Below are positions 53,029-62,634 of a DNA stretch of 64,000 nt, piece after piece. The stretch spans positions 153,188 through 217,187 of the forward strand of contig NZ_JADPIE010000007.1 in assembly GCF_015666175.1 (NCBI RefSeq), given 5' to 3'. The notes beneath the pieces are model-generated. The model saw only the letters and a list, made by a program, of their open reading frames with translations, made no database searches and was not told where the DNA came from. The position numbers were made by a program, and so were the translations under genes. The stretch's first letter is position 1, and every line of letters begins with the position of its first letter. This stretch comes from Halonatronomonas betaini (GTDB taxonomy: Bacteria > Bacillota > Halanaerobiia > Halanaerobiales > Halarsenatibacteraceae).

Positions 53029-54705
53029 ATGTTGGTAAAGGATTTATCGTTTTATACTCACTGGCTGGTAACAAAATGGAGAGATCCAGGTAGAAAAACA
53101 AAAACTTATAGCTTAGCAATTATCATTTTAATATTTCTGATTTCAGCAGGCGGAATATATTTAATCGGGAGATATTATTCTGATAGTTATATTTATATGC
53201 ATAGCATGCATTTGCCAATTATTTTATCTGCTATTATTTTTAGATCAAAGGGAGGCGTAATAGCTGGCTTTATTGCTGGAATGATTTTTGCCCCAATAAT
53301 TCCAATAGATTTTGGGCTGGATTTACTAAGAGCCAGAGTTGGCTGGCTTTTAAGAACAAGTTTTTTTATGGCGGAAGGTATGATTGCTGGCGTTACCTTT
53401 GAAATTCTTCATTATCAATTTAATAAATTAGAAGAGTCATCATATCATGATCCTTCATCTGGGTTGCCAAATAAATTATTTTTATTTAATAAACTTAAAG
53501 AGATTCAGCAGGAAGATGAAATTACTGACTATAAATTAGTTTTAATAAATATAAAAAATTATTCTGAGGCTATTAATAATTTCGGTCATGGTAAAACAGT
53601 TGAGTTTAATCAGGCTATAGCAGGAAAAATTAAAGGTAATTTTAACCAGGTGAACAATGTTTATAATATCTACAATGAAAATTTTGTTGTTATTTATAAT
53701 GAAGACTCTCACAATAATTCTTTAATAGATTTAATTAAACTTCTAGAAAATGAATTTAATCAATCATTTGAGTTTAATGATTTACCAGTATATCTTGAAA
53801 CATATTTTTCAGTTACTTCAATAGAAAATAAGTTAAATCCAGAAGAACTATTCCAGAATGTCTATTTAGCATTGAAAGAAGCCAGGGATTCAAATCAGAC
53901 TTTAATAGAGTATAAGAATGATTATAGAGAGAAAGAAGAAAATAACTTAATATTATTAGGTGAGATAAAAGACTCTATCCAGAATGATGATTTTTTCCTT
54001 AAATATCTGCCTAAATTAGATTTGAAAAACAATGAGATTATTGGAGCTGAGGCACTAATACGCTGGAATCATCCTGAAAAAGGCCAGATATCGCCAGGAT
54101 TATTTATTCCTCAAGTAGAAAAGACAGCTCTTATCAATGATTTAACATATTGGGTTGTAAAAAAATCCTGTCAGGAATTAAATCAACTAAAAGAAGCTGG
54201 TATCGATATCAATATTTCAATAAATATAACTCCAAGAAACCTATTGGATAATAATTTTATTGACAATTTGTTTAAGATCATTTCAAACCATGATCTTAGA
54301 CCTGCAGATTTTGATTTAGAACTTACTGAAACAGATATCATGCAGGATATTGATACCGCTGCAATAAAACTTTCAGAGTTAAGTCAGGCTGGCTTTAATA
54401 TTTCTCTGGATGATTTTGGTACAGGTTATTCATCACTTTCTTATTTAAAAGAATTACCATTTAATAGCTTAAAAGTTGATCAAATATTTATTAAGGATAT
54501 TTATCAAAAACCTAAAAGTAAGGAAATTGTTTCTGCTGCAATAAAGTTAGGCCATATAATTGGCTGTCAGGTAGTAGCAGAAGGTGTCGAAACAGAGCAA
54601 ACTATAACAGAGCTTAATTCCCTTAAATGTGATTATATTCAGGGTTTTTATATTACGGAACCTTTAGTTATAGCTGATTTTATTGACTGGCATCATAATT
54701 ATTAA
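53029..54705 (+). CDS. Membrane protein with degenerate GGDEF and intact EAL domains
   Basis: A 558-residue protein. Two to three membrane spans (about 24-45 and 58-90) precede a GGDEF-like domain (about 145-300) in which the active loop is YNENFVV rather than GGDEF, so it is probably a ligand-binding relic. The EAL phosphodiesterase (about 315-558) keeps catalytic EALIRW, ELTETDIM, DDFGTGYSSLSYL and VDQIFIKD. It should hydrolyse c-di-GMP. ATG with AGGGAGAG upstream. It lies between a chemoreceptor and a GGDEF-HD-GYP gene. Confidence 0.9.
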   Translation: MLVKDLSFYTHWLVTKWRDPGRKTKTYSLAIIILIFLISAGGIYLIGRYYSDSYIYMHSMHLPIILSAIIFRSKGGVIAGFIAGMIFAPIIPIDFGLDLLRARVGWLLRTSFFMAEGMIAGVTFEILHYQFNKLEESSYHDPSSGLPNKLFLFNKLKEIQQEDEITDYKLVLINIKNYSEAINNFGHGKTVEFNQAIAGKIKGNFNQVNNVYNIYNENFVVIYNEDSHNNSLIDLIKLLENEFNQSFEFNDLPVYLETYFSVTSIENKLNPEELFQNVYLALKEARDSNQTLIEYKNDYREKEENNLILLGEIKDSIQNDDFFLKYLPKLDLKNNEIIGAEALIRWNHPEKGQISPGLFIPQVEKTALINDLTYWVVKKSCQELNQLKEAGIDINISINITPRNLLDNNFIDNLFKIISNHDLRPADFDLELTETDIMQDIDTAAIKLSELSQAGFNISLDDFGTGYSSLSYLKELPFNSLKVDQIFIKDIYQKPKSKEIVSAAIKLGHIIGCQVVAEGVETEQTITELNSLKCDYIQGFYITEPLVIADFIDWHHNY

Positions 54706-54806
54706 ATATATTTCAAATTATGCAGGAATAAATAGGATTAACGAGAAGAATAATTATTAAGGGAAAGTTTATAAATTGTTTTGAAGTATCGGGGGAGGGT
54801 ACTAAA

Positions 54807-56213
54807 TTGGCAGATAGTCAGAGGATTTTAGATAGTTTTTATAAAATAATTATAGATAGTGTTTATGATATGATCTATCTCCATGATTTAAGGGGTAATA
54901 TTATTGATGTAAACGAACGGGCCCTTGAAGAGACTGGCTATACCTGGGAAGAAATCACTGATATGAAGGTCTTTGATCTCCATCCAGATGTTGATGTTCC
55001 TAAATACGATCGGCAGAATATCTATGATAGCTGGGAAGATTGTAATGTTGGCGAATCTGTTAGCTTTCAGGTTGAGCATGTAGGCAAAGATGGAGAACCT
55101 ATACCTGTGGAGATAGATGCCGGCAAGGTCGGTAATAATGGTCAGGAGTACATGATTGCCTTTGTTCGAGACATTACAGATCGTAAAAATAAAGAAAATA
55201 GAATACTATATTTAAGCTATCATGATGTTTTAACAGGACTCTATAATCGCCGATATTTTGAAGAAAAGCTGGAAACTATTAATGAGGCAATCTTGCCAGT
55301 CAGCCTTATCATGGCAGATCTCAATGGTTTAAAAATTGTAAATAACAGCTATGGTCATACGACTGGCGATAAAGTTTTGGTCAAGGCTGCTAATATTTTA
55401 GAGGAAGAAACACCTGAAAAAGCAACAGTAGCCCGCTTTGGCGGCGATGAATTTGTCATTCTTTTACCTGAGACTGATAATCAGGAGGCCCACAGAATTT
55501 TTGATGATATTAAAACAGCCTGTAAAGCAACTGAATCAGATGAGTTCCCTGTTTCATTGGGGATGGGTATAGCTACAATGACTGATTCTGAACAGGATAT
55601 TAACCTTATTTTTGAGAAAGCTGATAGGGAGATGAATCATAATAAGCTACTTGAAACTAGAAGCGCCAATCATAAGATGGTTTCAGGGCTTTTAGGGGCT
55701 TTATCTGCTAAAAGTGATGAGACTGTTGAACATACAGAACGGATGACCCAGTTGGCCAGAAAGATTGGAGAGAAGTTGGGAGTTCATAATTCTCAGCTTA
55801 ATCGACTTTCTCTCCTGGCAACCCTTCATGATATTGGTAAGACTTCTATTCCAGAGGAAGTTTTAAATAAGCCAGGTCCACTGACAAAAGAAGAATGGAA
55901 GATGATTGAAGGTCATCCAGCCCGGGGTTATAAGATAGCTTCAGCTACCAGTGAGTTTGCAGTCATTGCCGAGGAAATTCTCTCTCACCATGAACGTTGG
56001 GATGGAAAAGGTTATCCCAGAGGACTGGCGGGTCAAGATATTCCTTATCTTGCCCGAATAATAACAATAGTAGATGCCTATGATGTCATGCTTAGTGGCC
56101 GCCCTTATCAGCAGGGCATGTCTAAAGAGGAAGCACTCCAGGAAATAGAAGATTGTGCCGGTAGCCAGTTTGACCCTGAAATTGCAGAAGAATTTGTAGA
56201 GTTATTTAGATAA
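54807..56213 (+). CDS. PAS-GGDEF-HD-GYP cyclic-di-GMP signalling protein
   Basis: A 468-residue cytosolic paralogue of the 46207 protein without its first PAS and GAF domains. PAS at about 10-125 (YLHDLRGNIIDVNERALEET), GGDEF at about 130-275 with intact ARFGGDEFVILLPE, HD-GYP at about 285-468 with [17 protein letters not shown] and HHERWDGKGYPRGLAG. Both active sites look competent. Start TTG at 54807 with GGGGGAGGG upstream. No flagellar-type promoter was seen in front of it. Confidence 0.91.
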   Translation: MADSQRILDSFYKIIIDSVYDMIYLHDLRGNIIDVNERALEETGYTWEEITDMKVFDLHPDVDVPKYDRQNIYDSWEDCNVGESVSFQVEHVGKDGEPIPVEIDAGKVGNNGQEYMIAFVRDITDRKNKENRILYLSYHDVLTGLYNRRYFEEKLETINEAILPVSLIMADLNGLKIVNNSYGHTTGDKVLVKAANILEEETPEKATVARFGGDEFVILLPETDNQEAHRIFDDIKTACKATESDEFPVSLGMGIATMTDSEQDINLIFEKADREMNHNKLLETRSANHKMVSGLLGALSAKSDETVEHTERMTQLARKIGEKLGVHNSQLNRLSLLATLHDIGKTSIPEEVLNKPGPLTKEEWKMIEGHPARGYKIASATSEFAVIAEEILSHHERWDGKGYPRGLAGQDIPYLARIITIVDAYDVMLSGRPYQQGMSKEEALQEIEDCAGSQFDPEIAEEFVELFR

Positions 56214-56338
56214 TCACTTTAATTATTTGATTTTAAAATGAGCACTATAGATTTAATAAGAGGAGTACTATTAATCATTAATAGTGAGTATTATCTAGCT
56301 AATGATCTTTAATCTGCTTTAAAGATAAAATCCAGCCT

Positions 56339-56372
56339 TTAATAATATTTATTATCGATCGATAATAAATAT
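56339..56372 (+). promoter_or_regulatory. 28-bp perfect palindrome overlapping a possible sigma-28 promoter
   Basis: The 28-bp perfect palindrome at 56345-56372 has half-site ATATTTATTATCGA. TTAA (56339-56342), 15 nt and ATCGATAA (56358-56365) also make a weak sigma-28-like promoter that runs through it, about 60 nt before the next gene. It could be an operator for a dimeric regulator. The AT bias makes some palindromy expected, but not 28 exact bases. Confidence 0.5.
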
Positions 56373-56426
56373 AGAGATAATCTAGAATTAATAGGATCAT
56401 AAATAATAAAAAAGAAGGTGGCGCAG

Positions 56427-57023
56427 ATGAAGATTGATAAAATTCCAGGAGTAAATCCTGTGGAAACTGGAAATAAGTCTGCTGGTAAAAATGAAGTCGA
56501 TAGAGCTGATAAAGCCCATGGTAAAGGCAATGTAATTGATGTTGATAGAGATAAATATACTCCTGGCAAGCGCAATATTAAAAATACAACTTATGATAAG
56601 CCGGCCACTAAGATAGATCAGGAAGCCCTGGCCGAGGTGAAAAAGGCTGCAGATGACGCTAATAGCCGTCTCAAGGCAATGGTTAAGGAACTTCTGGCCC
56701 GGCAGGGTATGACTTTTAACGAGGCTCTTGAATCATCAGAAAAAGTAGAGGTTGATGAGCAGGCAGTTGTTGAAGCTAATGAATTGATCTCAGAAGGCGG
56801 GAAATTTAGCCCGGAAGCCGTTAGCGACAGGATTGTAAATTTCGCTAAAGCAATCTCCGGTGGCGATACTGAAAAATATGATCTCTTAAAAGATGCCATT
56901 GAGAAAGGTTTTAATGAAGCCAGAGAACTTTTAGGAGGCAGCCTTCCAGAGATCTCAGATATAACCTATGATCTTGTCATGGATAAAATTGATAACTGGG
57001 CCAATGGTGGAGAAGTTGCATAA
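56427..57023 (+). CDS. DUF5610-like protein
   Basis: A 198-residue cytosolic-looking protein. The C-terminal half matches the DUF5610 pattern: FSPEAVSDRIVNFAKAISGG, then DAIEKGFNEARELLGGSLPE and ITYDLVMDKIDNW. The N-terminal 60 residues are Lys/Asp/Gly-rich and probably disordered, in the style of FlgM or other late flagellar proteins. The frame opens at GTG 56418; GAAGGTGG places the start at ATG 56427. DUF5610 proteins are of unknown function; the palindrome/sigma-28-like element suggests flagellar co-regulation. The terminator that follows (57041) belongs to the minus strand. Confidence 0.75.
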   Translation: MKIDKIPGVNPVETGNKSAGKNEVDRADKAHGKGNVIDVDRDKYTPGKRNIKNTTYDKPATKIDQEALAEVKKAADDANSRLKAMVKELLARQGMTFNEALESSEKVEVDEQAVVEANELISEGGKFSPEAVSDRIVNFAKAISGGDTEKYDLLKDAIEKGFNEARELLGGSLPEISDITYDLVMDKIDNWANGGEVA

Positions 57024-57040
57024 TAGCGGTAACGATGCAT

Positions 57041-57069
57041 AAAAAAACCCTCCCCGGAACAGGGGAGGG
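57041..57069 (-). terminator. Terminator for lipoprotein copy 1
   Basis: CCCTCCCC/GGGGAGGG (57048-57055 with 57062-57069). Read on the minus strand it runs into seven T residues. Confidence 0.9.
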
Positions 57070-57103
57070 CGCTATAATAGATCTAACTATTACTGGTTAT
57101 TCA

Positions 57104-58678
57104 TTATGCTGGTAAATCTTCGCTCTCAATTGTTCCCTCAACATCGAGGTGAATTATAAAAATATCATAAGCTGGAACAGTAATAGTCAAATCAGTACCT
57201 TGATAAGTGTCGAATACGTTTCCAATTCCAACTCCAGTCAATTTTTCAGGTAGATCTGCTGTTGCATATCCCTTTATTTTTACAGCTTCTTCTTCATCTT
57301 GTTGTAGGTCCCAGTTATCTTTGAGATTTAGTGTAATTGTAACTTCACCATCAACAGGTTCAGATATTTCTACTGTTCCTATATTTATATTTCGGCCGGC
57401 ATAGATATTTTGTACGGAAGGACCAGCGGTGTCAAAGTAATACCACCAGCGTGAACCGCCACCCCAGGTGTCTCCACCAAATGCTGTCTCTTCTACAAAA
57501 TCACCAACTTCAAATCCGTTATCAGGATCTAAAGGATCACCGTTATCAGGAGTGAATTCTCCATTGGTAGGTTCACTTGTTAGGTCATAATCTTTTTCAG
57601 GATGTTCTCTTACAGAGACAACCTGGAATTCATAGTCAGCAATATCATATAGTTCGTCTTTTTCTACAATATATTGCAATTCGTGTCTTTCGCCTTCAGC
57701 TGTATGCTCTACTTCGCCAATTTTTGCAAAATGAGAGTGATAATAAGGAGTTCTTTTGCGGAGCACATTATATCTGTCAGCATTTTCTACTCCGTCCCAG
57801 GAGATTAAGAAGCCATCGTTATTCTGAACTATCTGGACGTTTGTAGGGGAGGCAGGTTCTGCCATCCAGTCAACACCAACAGTAAGCTGAGAACCATATA
57901 GAGTTATTGGTACATCTGTAACTTTACCTGGAACTACTCTAGCCTGTATTTCTTCTCTCACAGAACCATGACCTTCCCAGGATATAACTATTGTATAGTA
58001 TGCAGGGAAAAGACCTTCTACTAAAAGATTCTGATCTTCTACATCATAATTAAAATCTTTTTCCGCACCAGGTATTGGTTCTCCGTCTAGATCCAATACT
58101 TTAATATTTACATCGTCTATTCTTTCTCCACCGGTAGCTTCAGATGGAAACTGATCTACAGTTATATCTAATCCACCATTTGCCTGCTGGATCTCTAGAC
58201 TGACATCTCTTTTCTGACCAGCAATAACCATAGCTTCGGTGGTACCTTCTGCAATAGTTACCCTCTGTTCAGAACCGGTATTGTACCCAGTTAAAGTAAC
58301 TTTTACATCATAGTTTGACTCTCTTAAAGCTGTGAAAGTTACTGAGTAACCATTATCACCGAGATTATCTTCTAATATATCTTCATCGTCTAAATCAATT
58401 GTTTCTGTATAGCTTGTACCATCAATCTGATATTCAATATAAAATTCTAATTGAAAATCTTCAAACCTATTAAATAGTAAACTCTGGGCTCCAACTTCTT
58501 CCTCCATGTTTATTCCACTCATTACAACTTCCAATTCACCTGTTTCTGAACTATCAGCGACGTTTCGGGCAGTATCCTCGACGGCATTATTCCCTACCAT
58601 GTCACAGGCAGCCATTGTAAATGCAAAAACTAGAACAAACACAAATAGACCAACAACTTTCAACTTTCTTTTTTTCAT
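57104..58678 (-). CDS. FN3-containing lipoprotein, array copy 1
   Basis: A 524-residue lipoprotein. The signal peptide ends in a lipobox (FTMAAC, acylated Cys about residue 25). Asp follows the Cys, which under the E. coli Lol rule would keep it in the inner membrane. Residues about 45-290 form a repeated beta-rich region (GLDITVDQFPSEATGG). A fibronectin-III-like domain covers about 285-385 (PASPTNVQIVQ, FLISWDGVENADRYNVLRK). The C-terminal domain (about 400-524) differs from copies 2 and 3 (FGGDTWGGGSRWWYYFDTAG). ATG with AGGAGGG upstream. Function unknown; binding to surface carbohydrate or protein is a guess. Confidence 0.82.
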   Translation of the reverse strand: MKKRKLKVVGLFVFVLVFAFTMAACDMVGNNAVEDTARNVADSSETGELEVVMSGINMEEEVGAQSLLFNRFEDFQLEFYIEYQIDGTSYTETIDLDDEDILEDNLGDNGYSVTFTALRESNYDVKVTLTGYNTGSEQRVTIAEGTTEAMVIAGQKRDVSLEIQQANGGLDITVDQFPSEATGGERIDDVNIKVLDLDGEPIPGAEKDFNYDVEDQNLLVEGLFPAYYTIVISWEGHGSVREEIQARVVPGKVTDVPITLYGSQLTVGVDWMAEPASPTNVQIVQNNDGFLISWDGVENADRYNVLRKRTPYYHSHFAKIGEVEHTAEGERHELQYIVEKDELYDIADYEFQVVSVREHPEKDYDLTSEPTNGEFTPDNGDPLDPDNGFEVGDFVEETAFGGDTWGGGSRWWYYFDTAGPSVQNIYAGRNINIGTVEISEPVDGEVTITLNLKDNWDLQQDEEEAVKIKGYATADLPEKLTGVGIGNVFDTYQGTDLTITVPAYDIFIIHLDVEGTIESEDLPA

Positions 58679-58817
58679 TTTGTTTTCCCTCCTATTTCTA
58701 TAGTATACAATTATAATAATATATCGTGTTTGATAATGTTAGTATGATGAATTGATATTGAAAATATTTTTAAAGCTATAATCACATCATAATAACAGTA
58801 ATATTTTAATTTAGCTG

Positions 58818-58836
58818 AAAATGATTTTAGGATAAC
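58818..58836 (-). promoter_or_regulatory. Conserved upstream block, lipoprotein copy 1
   Basis: AAAATGATTTTAGGATAAC on the plus strand. Near-identical blocks lie upstream of all four lipoprotein genes, 100-160 nt from the start codons. It could be an operator or part of the promoter region; copies are at 60668-60687, 62469-62488 and 63903-63921. Confidence 0.45.
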
Positions 58837-58905
58837 AGTTAGTTTTTTGTAAATGATTATTTTGGTATTATAATGACATATCAACAGAAAAAGAATATAT
58901 TAAAT

Positions 58906-58936
58906 AAAAACCCTCCCCGACAGCAGAGGAGGGTTT
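58906..58936 (-). terminator. Terminator for lipoprotein copy 2
   Basis: AAACCCTCC/GGAGGGTTT (58908-58916 with 58928-58936); minus-strand reading gives a run of T residues. Confidence 0.85.
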
Positions 58937-58968
58937 GATAACAGATTAACTGTTGCTGGTGCTATTCA

Positions 58969-60525
58969 TTAAGCTCCATAGATTATTCCCATAACATCCA
59001 GCTTGATCCCATAAAATCTATAATTTACGGCAGGAACATCGATAGTAATTATATCTCCATCTACATTTAACTCATCAAAATCATATTGGTAGTCAAAAAA
59101 TGCAGGTTGAGGTCTCATATCAGGTAGATTGTCTTCAGTAAATCCCTGGACTTTTACAACTTCATCAGTTTTATCTGTTTGTAGTGACCAATTAACATGA
59201 TCGATAGTCATTTTGAGTGTGATATAATTAGGATTATCTGGATTTTCAATAACTTCTACTGTTCCCATTTCTACTGCTAGATTGACATAGATAGTTTGTT
59301 CGGCAGGACCTTCGGTGTCATAGTAATACCACCAGCCATCACCAAATTCACCAGCAGTGTCTCCACCCCAGGCTGTGGCTCGATCGAGTTCGAATAGAGC
59401 TGGACTGGCAGGATCACTTGTAAGGTCATAATCTTTATCAGGATGCTCTCTTACAGCGACAACCTGGAAGTTATAGGCTGCTATATCAAATAGTTCTGGT
59501 TTTAATACTTTATATTGGAATTGGTGTCTACCTGGACCTGTATGCTCTACCTTGCCAACTTCTTTAAAATGAGCGTGATAATATGGAGTTCTTTTTCGGA
59601 GTACATTATATGAATCTGCATTTCCTACGGCATCCCAGGAGATTAGAAATCCTTCTTCATTTTGGAATACCCGAACATTTGTAGGTGAGGCAGGTTCTGC
59701 CTTCCAGTCAATATCTACAATTAGTTGAGAACCATATAGAGTGATTGGAACGTTTGTGATTTTACCTGGGATTACTCTAGCCTGGATTTCTTCTTCTACT
59801 GAACCATGACCTTCCCAGGAGATAACTATTGTGTAATAAACAGGATAAAGGTCTTCCACTAGAAGATTTTGGTCTTCTACATTATAATTAAAATCCATTT
59901 CTCTTAATACTGTTTCATTATCTAAATCCAATAATTTAACTTTTACTTCTTCGATTAGTTCTCCACCTGTTTCTTCAGATGGGAATTGATCCACTGTTAT
60001 ATTTAGATCACCAGTTGTTTGTTGAATTTCAAATCTAGCAACCACCTTCATGCCTGCAACACAAAAAGCTTCATAATTTTCTTTAGATGCAATAATTACT
60101 TCTTCACCACTATTGATATTGGTACCTTTTAAAGCAGAACTTACATTATATTTACCTTCTTTTAGGGCAGTGAATATCGCTGAGTAATCACCATTAGGAT
60201 TACCTAAATTATCTTTTAGTATATCGTCATTATTTAAATTAATAGTTTTATTATACTTTATAGTTGGATCATCTTGATGTTCAACCTGAAATTCGAGTTT
60301 AAAATCTGTGAACCTACTAAAATGCACACTTTGAGCCCCAACTTCTTCTCTCATTTCAATTCCACTTACCTCGACTAATAAATCTCCTGTTTCTGAACTT
60401 TCAGCGACGTTTTGGGCAGTATCCTCGACAGCAGTATTACTTACCATATCACAGGCAGCCATTGTAAATGCAAAAACCATAACAAATACAAACAACCCAA
60501 CAATTTTTAGTTTTCTTTTCCCCAT
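58969..60525 (-). CDS. FN3-containing lipoprotein, array copy 2
   Basis: A 518-residue paralogue with the same signal peptide and lipobox (FTMAACDMVSN). Its N-terminal half is the most diverged of the set (GDLLVEVSGIEMREEVGAQS, then EFQVEHQDDPTIKYNK). The FN3-like domain (about 280-385) and the C-terminal domain (about 390-518: LFELDRATAWGGDTAGEFGD, WWYYYDTEGPAEQTIYVNL) are very close to copy 3. ATG start; ribosome site AGGGGAGGATG upstream. Own terminator at 58906. Confidence 0.82.
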   Translation of the reverse strand: MGKRKLKIVGLFVFVMVFAFTMAACDMVSNTAVEDTAQNVAESSETGDLLVEVSGIEMREEVGAQSVHFSRFTDFKLEFQVEHQDDPTIKYNKTINLNNDDILKDNLGNPNGDYSAIFTALKEGKYNVSSALKGTNINSGEEVIIASKENYEAFCVAGMKVVARFEIQQTTGDLNITVDQFPSEETGGELIEEVKVKLLDLDNETVLREMDFNYNVEDQNLLVEDLYPVYYTIVISWEGHGSVEEEIQARVIPGKITNVPITLYGSQLIVDIDWKAEPASPTNVRVFQNEEGFLISWDAVGNADSYNVLRKRTPYYHAHFKEVGKVEHTGPGRHQFQYKVLKPELFDIAAYNFQVVAVREHPDKDYDLTSDPASPALFELDRATAWGGDTAGEFGDGWWYYYDTEGPAEQTIYVNLAVEMGTVEVIENPDNPNYITLKMTIDHVNWSLQTDKTDEVVKVQGFTEDNLPDMRPQPAFFDYQYDFDELNVDGDIITIDVPAVNYRFYGIKLDVMGIIYGA

Positions 60526-60730
60526 CTTTTATCATCCTCCCCTTTGCTGTAGTATATTTATATCATAATATATCGATTTTAATAATAATAGTTTGCCACA
60601 TTGACATTTTTAATTTTTTTTGAAGGTATAATCACGATATAATCACGGTGAAGATTTACAGTTGGATAAAAATGATTATAAGATAACAGGCAGTTTTCTG
60701 GAATATTTCTAGAATAGATGTTTAATTAAA

Positions 60731-60761
60731 TAAAAAAACCTCCCCTATATCAGGGGAGGTT
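60731..60761 (-). terminator. Terminator for lipoprotein copy 3
   Basis: AACCTCCCCT/AGGGGAGGTT (60737-60746 with 60752-60761); followed by seven T residues on the minus strand. Confidence 0.88.
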
Positions 60762-60796
60762 ATGGTAATAGATTTAAATATTACCGGGCTTATTAA

Positions 60797-62368
60797 TTAA
60801 GCACCATAGATAATGCCCATAACATCTAGCTTGATTCCGAAATATCTAAAATAATCGGTTGGTACTTCAATAGTAACTACATTGCCTTCTATATTCAATT
60901 GATCATAATCAAATTGATGATCGAAAAATGCAGGTTCAGGTCTGAGATTAGGCAGATTGCCTTCTGCAAATCCCTGGACTTTTACAACTTCATCAACGTC
61001 ATCTACCTGCAGAGTCCAATTATCTTTATCTATGACCATTTCAACTGTAATATAACCATTTCCATTATCAATAACTTCTATTGTTCCCATTTCTGTTTCT
61101 AGATTGACCCAGATGGTTTGTACGGCAGGACCTTCAGTATCATAGTAATACCACCAGCCTTCACCAAATTCACCAGCAGTGTCTCCACCCCAGGCTGTGG
61201 CTCTATCAAGTTCGAAGAGAGCTGGACTGGCAGGATCACTTGTTAGGTCATAATCTTTACCCGGATGTTCTCTAACAGAGACAACCTGGAAGTCATAAGC
61301 TGCAATATCAAATAGTTCTGGCTTTAATACTTCATATTGGAATTCATGTCTGCCTGAACTTGTATGCTCTACTTCGCCAACTTTTGCAAAATGAGCGTGA
61401 TAATAAGGAGTTCTTTTACGGAGTACATTATATCTATCGGCATTCTCTACTGCGTCCCAGGAAATTAAGAATCCTTCTTCATTTTGCTCTACCCGAACGT
61501 TTGCAGGGGAGGCAGGTTCTGCCATCCAGTCAACACCAACAGTAAGCTGTGAACCAAATAGAGTTATTGGAACTTCTGTAACTTTACCTGGAACTACTCT
61601 AACTTGAACTTCTTCTCTCACAGAACCATGTCCTTCCCATGATATGACCATTGTATAATAAGCAGGGAAGAGACCTTCTATTAGAAGATTCTGGTCCTCT
61701 ACACCATATTCAAAATCCATTTCTCCAAGTGATTCGCCTTCTAAACCAAGCAACTCAACATTTACATCTTCGATTAGTGTTCCACCGGTTGCTTCAGATG
61801 GGAACTGATCTACAGTTATATCTAATCCACCAGTTACCTGCTGGATCTCTAATCTAACATCTCTTTTCATACCAGCAATAACCATAGCTTCGGTGGTACC
61901 TTCTGCAATAGTTACCCTCTGTTCAGAACCAGTATTGAAACCAGTTAAAGTAACTTTTACATCATAGTTTGACTCTCTTAAAGCGGTGAAAGTTACTGAG
62001 ATATCACCGAGATTATCTTCTAGAATGTCTGCATTGTCTATACTAATGGTTTCTGTAAAGTTTACTGTATCATCATTCTGATATTCAATATAAAATTCTA
62101 ACTGAAAATCTTCAAATCTATTAAATAGTAAACTCTGAGCTCCGACTTCTTCCTCCATGTTTATCCCACTCATTACGATTTCTAATTCACCGGTCTCTGA
62201 ACTTTCAGCAACGTTGCGGGCAGTATCCTCAACTGCATTATTCCCCACCATGTCACAGGCTGCCATTGTAAATGCAAAAACTAGAACAAACACAAATAGC
62301 CCAACAACTTTAAATTTTCTTCTTGTCATTTTTACCATCCTCCCGTTTCTATAGTATGTCTTAATCAT
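60797..62368 (-). CDS. FN3-containing lipoprotein, array copy 3 (mosaic)
   Basis: A 523-residue paralogue. The reading frame has an N-terminal extension of about 12 residues (MIKTYYRNGRMVKM) ahead of the common TRRKFKVVGLFVFVLVF signal peptide; GGGAGGATGG at the end of that extension shows that the true start is probably the internal ATG near 62329, giving about 510 residues. The N-terminal half is nearly identical to copy 1 (GELEIVMSGINMEEEVGAQS), while the C-terminal half is nearly identical to copy 2 (LFELDRATAWGGDTAGEFGE). It therefore looks like a recombinant or gene-conversion product. Confidence 0.82.
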   Translation of the reverse strand: MIKTYYRNGRMVKMTRRKFKVVGLFVFVLVFAFTMAACDMVGNNAVEDTARNVAESSETGELEIVMSGINMEEEVGAQSLLFNRFEDFQLEFYIEYQNDDTVNFTETISIDNADILEDNLGDISVTFTALRESNYDVKVTLTGFNTGSEQRVTIAEGTTEAMVIAGMKRDVRLEIQQVTGGLDITVDQFPSEATGGTLIEDVNVELLGLEGESLGEMDFEYGVEDQNLLIEGLFPAYYTMVISWEGHGSVREEVQVRVVPGKVTEVPITLFGSQLTVGVDWMAEPASPANVRVEQNEEGFLISWDAVENADRYNVLRKRTPYYHAHFAKVGEVEHTSSGRHEFQYEVLKPELFDIAAYDFQVVSVREHPGKDYDLTSDPASPALFELDRATAWGGDTAGEFGEGWWYYYDTEGPAVQTIWVNLETEMGTIEVIDNGNGYITVEMVIDKDNWTLQVDDVDEVVKVQGFAEGNLPNLRPEPAFFDHQFDYDQLNIEGNVVTIEVPTDYFRYFGIKLDVMGIIYGA

Positions 62369-62552
62369 ATTATGCTGGATGTTATAATCATAGTACTCTG
62401 AATTGATATTGAAAATATTTTTTAAGGTTTAATCACTATACAATTAGTCTGTTTTTTTAATCTTAGCTAAAAATGATTTCAGGATAACGACAGTTCTCTG
62501 GAACTGGTTATTTTGGTATCTTAAAGTCATTTTCACAGCAGAAGAATATTTT

Positions 62553-62582
62553 AAATAAAAAACCCTCCCATGGAGGGGAGGG
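62553..62582 (-). terminator. Terminator for lipoprotein copy 4
   Basis: CCCTCCC/GGGAGGG (62563-62569 with 62576-62582); followed on the minus strand by TTTTTTATTT. Confidence 0.85.
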
Positions 62583-62634
62583 CTCACTTACTAATTCATA
62601 ATATTTATTCAACTCTAATTCTGTTATAATCGTT

